Positions 6,155-11,142 of a stretch of 11,507 nucleotides of DNA are shown piece by piece. Under the pieces are notes generated by a model. The model was not told where the DNA came from. It made no database searches and worked only from the letters and a program-made list of their open reading frames with translations. The stretch comes from Spirochaetota bacterium. Its GTDB lineage: Bacteria; Spirochaetota; Spirochaetia; Treponematales; UBA12059. A program made the translations under genes and the position numbers. Each line of letters starts with the position of its first letter. Position 1 is the stretch's first letter. The DNA lies in NCBI GenBank assembly GCA_022709445.1, contig JAKLIU010000034.1, positions 1 through 11,507 on the forward strand, read 5' to 3'.

Positions 6155-7647
6155 GGTCCCGGGACCAGGCGGCCCCTCCATGGCCAGGCCGAGGATGCAG
6201 CCAATCCGCTCCGAATCGACGCTTCCACCGCCTCCGACAGCTCGTCCCCTTCCCAGCCGCGGAGGCCAGCCCAGCCGGGAAGGCCTGACAGGGCGCGATC
6301 GCCGTCCGTCCGCAGGCTTCCGCCCAGGAAACGGGCCAGTCCCGACCCGTCAAGGCGCCTCCGGTGCCTCGCCAGGGCCAGTACGAGCTCGGCCGCGCCC
6401 AAGGGCTTCTCCCTGGCCGACCCGTCGCAGACGTCGCAGCCCGAGCAGGCCGTCACCCGGGCGTCCGGATGGCCCAGCAGGGCCAGGAGCCCGCTTCTCC
6501 GGCAGCTGCGGGCATCCAGGGCCCAGTCCGCGAGGGCCCGAGCCCGCGCCGGGGCGCCCCTCCCGCCGCCTTCGCGCATACGGTAGGGATCCGGTGGGTG
6601 GATGAGGAGCGCCTCGGCCGGCTCCCCGTCCCGCCCCGCGCGGCCCGATTCCTGCAGGTAGGCTTCCACCGAACCGGGCAGCCCGTAGTGCACCACCGAC
6701 CTGATGTCGGGCTTGTCCATGCCCATCCCGTAGGCGCAGGTCGAGCAGAGCACCCCGTCCCTGGATCCCAGGAACCAGCGTTCCCTGTCCTCCCGCTCTT
6801 CCCGGTCCAACCCGGCGTGGTAGAAACTGGCTCCAGGCGCGACGCCGCTCCTGCGGAGGTCCTCGGCCAGGAGGGCCACCCCGTCGCGCGAGGAGGCGAA
6901 GACCAGGAGGGGCCTGGTCATGGTCCTGACGGCCTCCCGGAGGCTCCTGGCCATGGACAGGGTCGGCTCCACCCGGTAGCGGATGTTTGGCCGGTCCGGT
7001 GAGCCCATGACCAGGCGGTAGGGCAGGCCTTGAAAGAGGAGTTCGGTCACCCGCGCCAGGACGGGTTCAGAAGCGGTCGCGGTGAAGGCGGTGACCACGG
7101 CCGGCGCCAGGGCCTTCACCGCGTCGCCCAGGCGGAGGTAGGCGGGCCTGAAGCTGTCGCCCCACTCGGACACGCAGTGCGCCTCGTCCACGGCCAGGTG
7201 GGAGATGTCCATGGCCGCCAGGCGTTCCAGCACGCGCGGGACGGCGAGCGTCTCCGGATTGACCAGCGCCAGCCTGGCGGATCCATCGCCCAGGGCGGAA
7301 AAGGCGGCTTCCCGTTCCCCGGCGTCCATGCCGCCGCGCAGGGTGACGGACTTGATGCCTCGGCCGTCCAGGCGCCTGGCCTGGTCCGACATGAGGCCGA
7401 TGAGCGGGTAGACGGCCACCGTGATACCCGGCGCGAGCAGGGCCGGCAGCTGGAAGCAGACGCTCTTGCCTGCGCCCGTGGGAAGGATCACCGCCTGCCG
7501 CGCGGGCGGCCCATCCCCGTCAGCCGCCGGGCCTGACGGATCCAGGGCATCCATGACGTTGGCGATCACCAGGCGTTGCAGGGGGTGCAGCGCGCGTATG
7601 CCGAACATGCACTCGGCGAGAGCGGCCACCTCGTCCTCGGTATCCAT
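6007..7647 (-). CDS. recQ: ATP-dependent DNA helicase RecQ
   Basis: A 546-aa SF2 3'-5' DNA helicase for recombination and replication-fork repair. Motifs: motif 0 FGIRALHPLQ (15-24), Walker A PTGAGKS (56-62), DEAH (154-157), TAFTATA (186-192), MGMDKPDIR (308-316) and motif VI QESGRAGRDG (332-341). The RecQ zinc-binding cysteines are C382, C401, C404 and C407, followed by a short RQC-like winged-helix region (about 415-495). There is no HRDC domain. The aromatic-rich loop after DEAH reads CVSEWGDSFRP where CISQWGHDFRP is typical, so its usual His is replaced. Residues 498-546, rich in Ser and Gly, are encoded entirely antisense to the small membrane-protein gene and resemble no RecQ domain. 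They look like an extension after loss of the original stop. The ATG at 7647 is 50 nt after nth, with a poor Shine-Dalgarno. Confidence 0.9.
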   Translation of the reverse strand: MDTEDEVAALAECMFGIRALHPLQRLVIANVMDALDPSGPAADGDGPPARQAVILPTGAGKSVCFQLPALLAPGITVAVYPLIGLMSDQARRLDGRGIKSVTLRGGMDAGEREAAFSALGDGSARLALVNPETLAVPRVLERLAAMDISHLAVDEAHCVSEWGDSFRPAYLRLGDAVKALAPAVVTAFTATASEPVLARVTELLFQGLPYRLVMGSPDRPNIRYRVEPTLSMARSLREAVRTMTRPLLVFASSRDGVALLAEDLRRSGVAPGASFYHAGLDREEREDRERWFLGSRDGVLCSTCAYGMGMDKPDIRSVVHYGLPGSVEAYLQESGRAGRDGEPAEALLIHPPDPYRMREGGGRGAPARARALADWALDARSCRRSGLLALLGHPDARVTACSGCDVCDGSAREKPLGAAELVLALARHRRRLDGSGLARFLGGSLRTDGDRALSGLPGWAGLRGWEGDELSEAVEASIRSGLAASSAWPWRGRLVPGPQSSGNSSSSSDGCSSGGGATGLRGGLRASKDLRLGLGAWFSRAHGSAT

Positions 7648-7697
7648 GCGCCGTGGACGCGGCGGCGCTCCGTCCCGCCTGCGCCGGGCGGGGATCG

Positions 7698-8348
7698 TCA
7701 GTTCCCGTCGAACGATCCCGCGGAAGGGCAGAGCGACGACAGGCAGCAGGCCATGCACGCCGGCTTGCGCGCCGTGCAGGTGAACTTCCCGTGCCGGTTG
7801 AGGGCGTAGCTGAAGCCCGTCCAGTGCTCCCGGGGCACGGCTTCCGCTATCATGCGCTCGCTCCTGCCCGGGTCGTCGGTGGGCGCCAGGCCCAGCCGCC
7901 GTGCCGTGCGCAGCACGTGGGTGTCCACCACGATGCCGGGCAGCCCGAAACAGGCGCTGGCTACCAGGTTGGCGGTCTTGCGCCCGACGCCCGGCAGGCT
8001 GACGAGCTCCTCGATGGTGCCCGGCACCTCGCCCCCGAAGCGCTCCATGATGATCCCCGACAGCATGATGATGTTCCTGGCCTTGTTGTGGTAGAAACCC
8101 GTGCTGCGCACCAGGTCCTCGACGGTACGGAGGGGGGCCGCCGCCAGGCTGCGCGCGTCCGGGAAGGCGGCGAACAGCGCGGGCGTGGCCCTGTTCACCT
8201 GTTCGTCGGTGCACTGGGCCGACAGGACCACCGCCACCAGGAGTTCGAAGGGCGTGCGGTACTCGAGCTGGGGGCCTCCGTCTGGCCAGATGGGTTCCAG
8301 GATGGCATAGACGGCCATCGCCCTGTCGCGCGCTGTTCTGCCGGTCAT
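7698..8348 (-). CDS. nth: Endonuclease III (DNA glycosylase/AP lyase)
   Basis: A 216-aa base-excision-repair enzyme that removes oxidised pyrimidines and cleaves the abasic site. It has the helix-hairpin-helix LPGVGRKTA (118-126) with catalytic Lys124 and the VDTHV motif with catalytic Asp142. The C-terminal iron-sulphur ligands C191, C198, C201 and C207 show the exact C-x6-C-x2-C-x5-C spacing. Length matches the family (about 210). The ATG at 8348-8346 is chosen because it begins the conserved helical N-terminus and falls exactly where the promoter would start transcription. The frame stays open upstream, but that is the promoter region and the antisense of the secreted-protein gene. recQ follows after 50 nt, giving a repair operon. 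Confidence 0.95.
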   Translation of the reverse strand: MTGRTARDRAMAVYAILEPIWPDGGPQLEYRTPFELLVAVVLSAQCTDEQVNRATPALFAAFPDARSLAAAPLRTVEDLVRSTGFYHNKARNIIMLSGIIMERFGGEVPGTIEELVSLPGVGRKTANLVASACFGLPGIVVDTHVLRTARRLGLAPTDDPGRSERMIAEAVPREHWTGFSYALNRHGKFTCTARKPACMACCLSSLCPSAGSFDGN

Positions 8349-8354
8349 GCCGCG

Positions 8355-8383
8355 AGTATGCAGGTACGGGGACGTCGGCTCAA
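8355..8383 (-). promoter_or_regulatory. Sigma-70-type promoter of nth-recQ (leaderless transcript predicted)
   Basis: Minus strand: -35 TTGAGC (8383-8378), 17-bp spacer, -10 CATACT (8360-8355). Seven bases downstream of the -10 box is 8348, the A of the nth ATG. That would make nth leaderless; no Shine-Dalgarno precedes the ATG. Confidence 0.5.
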
Positions 8384-8397
8384 GGGGGCCTTGGGCA

Positions 8398-8426
8398 TTG
8401 CGGACGGGCGAAAGGCGTTTTATACT
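8398..8426 (+). promoter_or_regulatory. Sigma-70-type promoter of the secreted-protein gene
   Basis: -35 TTGCGG (8398-8403), 17-bp spacer, -10 TATACT (8421-8426). The start is expected near 8433, leaving a leader of about 55 nt. It stands back-to-back with the nth promoter; the two -35 boxes are 14 bp apart. Confidence 0.6.
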
Positions 8427-8487
8427 GGGAGCAGGAAGCGGAGCGGTCCTTGGCGGGATGCCCGACTGTTGCGACACGGAGGAGTCC

Positions 8488-8928
8488 ATGAAACGCGCAC
8501 TCATTGCCCTGATAGCCCTGTTCATGCTCGCGGCCGCCGCGCCCGTCTTCGGGCAGGCCGCCACCGGTACCACCGGCATCGATGCCAGCGGTTCGATCCG
8601 CACCCCCTCGGAGCTCTACCCGGTCAGGGTGGACGTGATCAAGGTCTACTCCCACTCGCAGGGTTACCGCGTCGTCTATCGCAAGGGAACGTCGGGATTC
8701 GCCGAGCTGTACATCCCGGCCGAGTGGTTCGTGGCGGGCGGCAAGGGCCAGCTCATACGCGCCCGCGGCAAGCAGTATCCCTACATGGTCGTCTACTACC
8801 GCAGCGACGGCAGCTTCAGCCACGTAAAGCTGTACGTCCAGGCCAGCATGTCCGATTCCAGCTGGGCCAGCCTCGAGGGTGATCCCGGCGACCGCTTCAA
8901 GGTGACGACCATCAAGCTCGAATTCTGA
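8488..8928 (+). CDS. Small secreted (periplasmic) protein of unknown function
   Basis: A 146-aa protein with a Sec signal peptide: MKR, a hydrophobic core ALIALIALFMLAAAAP (4-19), and likely cleavage after VFG (res. 22) or QA. There is no lipobox Cys. The mature part (about 120 aa) is rich in Tyr, Val and Lys with alternating beta-type strands (YPVRVDVIKVYSH, YPYMVVYYR) and ends in a compact acidic/hydrophobic tail (TTIKLEF). It is probably a small beta-sheet domain in the periplasm. The mature part contains no cysteine and I see no catalytic motif. A strong GGAGGAG Shine-Dalgarno (8478-8484) fixes the ATG at 8488; the longer frame upstream covers the promoter and is rejected. I do not recognise the family by name, but the style suggests a lineage-conserved protein. 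A GC-rich hairpin follows the stop. Confidence 0.8.
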   Translation: MKRALIALIALFMLAAAAPVFGQAATGTTGIDASGSIRTPSELYPVRVDVIKVYSHSQGYRVVYRKGTSGFAELYIPAEWFVAGGKGQLIRARGKQYPYMVVYYRSDGSFSHVKLYVQASMSDSSWASLEGDPGDRFKVTTIKLEF

Positions 8929-8936
8929 CCCGTGCC

Positions 8937-8967
8937 CCCGATCCGGCCCTCCGCGGCCGGGTTCGGG
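8937..8967 (+). terminator. GC-rich hairpin after the secreted-protein gene
   Basis: The inner stem CCGGCC (8943-8948) pairs with GGCCGG (8955-8960) over a 6-nt loop. The outer stem CCCGA (8937-8941) pairs with TCGGG (8963-8967) across a small internal loop. It begins 8 nt after the stop codon. No T-run follows, so it may be a partial or Rho-dependent stop, or an mRNA-stabilising end, before the DHH gene. Confidence 0.35.
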
Positions 8968-9004
8968 CGGCAGGCGATCCATCCTCACCGAAATGGCAGG
9001 AACC

Positions 9005-9991
9005 ATGCCCATCGATGCAAACCAGGCGGCCGGCGTGCTGTCATTCCTCCGTAGCCACGACACCTACGTCATCGTGGGACACCGCGAACCCGACGGCGAC
9101 TGCATCAGCAGCCAGCTGGTGCTCGCCTCCTATCTCCGGAGGCACGGCAAGACCGCCGTGCTCCTGTCCTCCGGCCCCTTCACCAGGGTGGAGATAGCCC
9201 GATACCGGGAAGAGTTCCTCGAACGGGCCCCCAACCTCGGACCGGACCCTGCCGTGGTGGTCCTGGACTGTTCCAGCCTGTCGCGCATCGGGCCCGCGGG
9301 CGACACCCTGCCGCCCGGCCTGCCCCTGGCCTTCATCGACCACCACGCCGCCGGGGAAGCCAGCGGCGAGGCCCGCTGCATCGATCCAGGCGCCCCCGCG
9401 GTGGCCTACCTGGTCCAGCTGCTGATCGAGGAGTCCGGGGACCGGCCCACGGCCGAGGAGGCCCGGCTGCTCCTGTTCGGGCTCTGCACCGACACGGGCT
9501 TCTTCAGGCACCTGGACGAGCGCAGCGCCCCCGTGCTGGCCGCGGCCTCCCGCCTGGTCGCCGCCGGGGCTTCGCCCAAGGCGGCCTTCGACATGATGAA
9601 CGGCGGCAAGCCCTTCGAGTCGCGCACGCTCATGGGACTCCTGCTTTCGCGGGCGGAACGGCGCTACGACGGCAAGCTCATCGTCACCTGGATGGGGCTC
9701 CCGGACATGGAACGCTTCGGGCTGGTCGGACGGGATTCGGACATGCTCTACCAGCTGCTCATGACCGTGGAGGGCATGGAGGTGGCCGTCGTCGTCAGGC
9801 AGGAAAAGCCGGGTGAATGCACGGTCGGTTTCCGGTCGCGGGAGACGGTGGACGTCGCCTCGGTGGCGGCGGCTTTCGGCGGCGGCGGGCACCGGCTCGC
9901 GGCCGGCCTGCACATCCGGGGCGAGATGGAAGAGGTCCGCGATCGGATCATCGCCGCTTTTTCCCCGATCCTGGGTCAGGGCGCCGTGTAA
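9005..9991 (+). CDS. DHH/DHHA1 phosphoesterase (NrnA-like oligoribonuclease / pAp phosphatase)
   Basis: A 328-aa cytoplasmic phosphoesterase. The DHH domain carries GHREPDGD (25-32) with metal ligands H26, D30 and D32, then VVLDCS (D88), DHH (112-114) and LCTDTGFF (D163). The DHHA1 substrate domain has GGGGHRLAAG (292-301). Motif order and size match the NrnA group, which degrades nanoRNAs and linear dinucleotides such as pApA or pGpG and dephosphorylates 3'-phosphoadenosine 5'-phosphate (family knowledge). Which substrate applies here cannot be read from sequence. An ATG also exists at 8993, but 9005 has a CAGGAA ribosome site just upstream and is preferred. No clear promoter of its own is seen in the 76-nt gap. 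It may be read through from the secreted-protein gene. Confidence 0.9.
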   Translation: MPIDANQAAGVLSFLRSHDTYVIVGHREPDGDCISSQLVLASYLRRHGKTAVLLSSGPFTRVEIARYREEFLERAPNLGPDPAVVVLDCSSLSRIGPAGDTLPPGLPLAFIDHHAAGEASGEARCIDPGAPAVAYLVQLLIEESGDRPTAEEARLLLFGLCTDTGFFRHLDERSAPVLAAASRLVAAGASPKAAFDMMNGGKPFESRTLMGLLLSRAERRYDGKLIVTWMGLPDMERFGLVGRDSDMLYQLLMTVEGMEVAVVVRQEKPGECTVGFRSRETVDVASVAAAFGGGGHRLAAGLHIRGEMEEVRDRIIAAFSPILGQGAV

Positions 9992-10016
9992 CGAAATGTA
10001 ACCAAAGTACGATCCG

Positions 10017-10032
10017 GCACTCTCCCCAGTGC
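10017..10032. promoter_or_regulatory. Dyad upstream of the sigma-54 promoter (possible enhancer-binding site)
   Basis: Perfect inverted repeat GCACT-CTCCCC-AGTGC, centred about 90 bp upstream of the predicted sigma-54 start. That is the usual distance for a site bound by an NtrC-type activator. It could instead be a weak hairpin after the DHH gene (stop at 9991). A further, looser repeat pair, ACGGGAA (10033-10039) and TTCCCGT (10067-10073), follows it. Confidence 0.35.
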
Positions 10033-10086
10033 ACGGGAACGGGTTTTCAGGCCCTTCCCCGGCCGCTTCCCGTCGATTCCCCGGCA

Positions 10087-10103
10087 TTGGTACGCTTTTT
10101 GCA
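10087..10103 (+). promoter_or_regulatory. Sigma-54 (RpoN) -24/-12 promoter
   Basis: TTGGTACG-CTTT-TTGCA: the -24 GG (10089-10090) and the -12 GC (10101-10102) are separated by exactly 10 bp, the invariant spacing for RpoN. Only one base (T for C in TGGCACG) departs from the -24 consensus, and TTGCA is perfect. The start is expected near 10114, giving a leader of about 67 nt to the ATG at 10181. No competing sigma-70 promoter is obvious in this region. Confidence 0.75.
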
Positions 10104-10117
10104 CTACTTGTTCTGCC

Positions 10118-10132
10118 TCGCCCATAGGGCGA
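10118..10132 (+). other. 5'-leader hairpin of the sigma-like gene
   Basis: TCGCCC-ATA-GGGCGA forms a perfect 6-bp stem with a 3-nt loop at about +5 to +19 of the predicted mRNA. It may protect the 5' end or modulate translation. Confidence 0.4.
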
Positions 10133-10133
10133 A

Positions 10134-10161
10134 GGGCGGCCATCCCCTGCGGGCGGCCATC
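10134..10161 (+). repeat. 11-bp direct repeat in the leader of the sigma-like gene
   Basis: GGGCGGCCATC occurs at 10134-10144 and again at 10151-10161, a 17-bp period, 20 nt upstream of the start codon and just before the purine-rich ribosome site. It could be a tandem binding site for a protein or small RNA, or a chance duplication. Confidence 0.5.
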
Positions 10162-10180
10162 TTGAAAAGGCAGGACGACT

Positions 10181-11056
10181 ATGGAACGGATCGACCTCGA
10201 GGAGTTGGTGCGGCGCCACCAGGCTGAAGGCGGGCTCGAGCGGGTCATACTCGAGCGTATCGCGAAGGATGTCTACGGCAATCCCGCCCGCTACGGTTTC
10301 CGGCAGGAGGAGGACGTGGGCGAGGCCTTCTCTCGCTACTGGTCCAGGATACTGGGCCTCCTTGCGCGCTACCGGCCCGGCGGGCCGGGATTCGACGCCT
10401 ACCTCGCCACCGCCTTCAGGTACTTTGCCCTGTCGATCCGCAGGGATGGCGTCATCGACTACGACCGCGAGACGGTGACCGGCCGCGAAGAGGCCTTGCT
10501 GGATGGCTGCGGGTCGTCGGAGGCTCATGAGCCGCCGGCCGTGCCCGTCGGCACCGCCTTTCCCCCGGTCGCCAGGCTCCGCGAGGCTTCCGGGAAGGCA
10601 TTCAGGACCAGGATAGGCTACCTCTGCGCCAAGTGCGCCCATCTCCTGGATGACGATCGCGTCACGGCCATAGCCACGGCGGTGGGAGTGGATCCGGAGG
10701 AGCTCCTGGCCATGACCGCCCTGGTCCGCAGCCGCACCGTCGCCGAGCGGGCGCGCTTCATGTCCAGGCGGCGGGGCCGCGACGCCGCCTGGCTGCGCAT
10801 GTCGGTCAACGCGCGGCGCCTGCAGCGAACCACCGATCCGGAGGCCAGGGCGGAGCTCTCCGCGCGCCTCGAGCGCGATCGGAGGCTGTACCGGGTGGCC
10901 GTGGCCGACATGAAGAAGGCCAGGAGCGTGGTGCCCAACCGGGTGGTGGCCCGCATCCTGGGCGTGTCCAAGGCCACCGTGGACAGCGGCGTGACGCGCA
11001 TCCTCAGGCAGTGCAGGTCCCTGTACGCCGACGGGGCGGAAGGCCTGCCAGGGTGA
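10181..11056 (+). CDS. Divergent sigma-70-like transcription regulator
   Basis: A 291-aa cytoplasmic protein, probably DNA-binding. Residues about 37-88 resemble sigma region 2: an acidic helix EEDVGEAFSRYW, then YRPGGPGFDAYLATAFRYFALSIRR, matching the pattern of the core-binding and -10 recognition helices. A variable, acidic linker follows (about 92-140). The middle contains CAKC (149-152) followed by HLLDDD, then a basic, Arg-rich helical region (185-248). The C-terminal HTH, PNRVVARILGVSKATVDSGV (252-271), is region 4-like. The size exceeds a normal ECF factor (about 180 aa) and the middle does not match regions 3 or 1.2. It may be an authentic alternative sigma factor or a DNA-binding regulator derived from one. 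The ATG at 10181 follows AGGCAGGA. A sigma-54 promoter lies upstream and a long hairpin follows the stop. No anti-sigma gene is adjacent. Confidence 0.55.
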   Translation: MERIDLEELVRRHQAEGGLERVILERIAKDVYGNPARYGFRQEEDVGEAFSRYWSRILGLLARYRPGGPGFDAYLATAFRYFALSIRRDGVIDYDRETVTGREEALLDGCGSSEAHEPPAVPVGTAFPPVARLREASGKAFRTRIGYLCAKCAHLLDDDRVTAIATAVGVDPEELLAMTALVRSRTVAERARFMSRRRGRDAAWLRMSVNARRLQRTTDPEARAELSARLERDRRLYRVAVADMKKARSVVPNRVVARILGVSKATVDSGVTRILRQCRSLYADGAEGLPG

Positions 11057-11065
11057 GGCCGTACC

Positions 11066-11110
11066 GGCCGCCGGGGGAGGGTGGACGTCACGCCCGCTAT
11101 CCCGGCGGCC
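11066..11110 (+). terminator. Long GC hairpin between the sigma-like gene and rdgB
   Basis: A perfect 10-bp inverted repeat, GGCCGCCGGG (11066-11075) and CCCGGCGGCC (11101-11110), begins 9 nt after the stop codon. A second small hairpin, GGCCG-TAC-CGGCC (11057-11069), shares bases 11066-11069 with the left arm, so the two are mutually exclusive. No T-run follows. Termination or 3'-end protection is likely but not proven. Confidence 0.45.
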
Positions 11111-11117
11111 CGTATGC

Positions 11118-11126
11118 TGGTAGAAT
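11118..11126 (+). promoter_or_regulatory. Extended -10 promoter of rdgB
   Basis: TG-G-TAGAAT: an extended -10 element (TG at 11118-11119, hexamer 11121-11126). No -35 box at 16-18 bp is convincing. The start near 11133 would leave a leader of about 10 nt that consists of little more than the GGAGGA ribosome site (11134-11139). Confidence 0.4.
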
Positions 11127-11142
11127 CGCCCGCGGAGGACCC

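Noticed and set aside
6155..6166. Palindrome GGTCCCGGGACC as a transcription terminator
   Set aside because: Self-complementary without a proper loop, no T-run on either strand, and inside recQ coding sequence. Kept only as a boundary observation.
4646..6181. 511-codon open frame on the minus strand opposite the PilZ gene
   Set aside because: Antisense shadow caused by high GC. It has no recognisable domain and is His/Gly/Gln-rich, while the plus-strand frame carries PilZ motifs and a promoter.
8347..8487. Extending the secreted-protein gene upstream to 8347
   Set aside because: It would destroy the signal peptide position and cover the promoter. A strong Shine-Dalgarno fixes the start at 8488.
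8349..8603. Extending nth upstream to 8603
   Set aside because: The added segment is antisense to the secreted-protein gene and covers both divergent promoters. Nth homology begins near 8348.
10033..10073. ACGGGAA/TTCCCGT repeat as an intrinsic terminator for the DHH gene
   Set aside because: The 27-nt loop is long for a 7-bp stem and no T-run follows. An operator role is equally possible.
9041..10642. 533-codon open frame on the minus strand opposite the DHH and sigma-like genes
   Set aside because: It crosses an intergenic region with a sigma-54 promoter and two clear plus-strand genes. Composition is shadow-like with no motifs.
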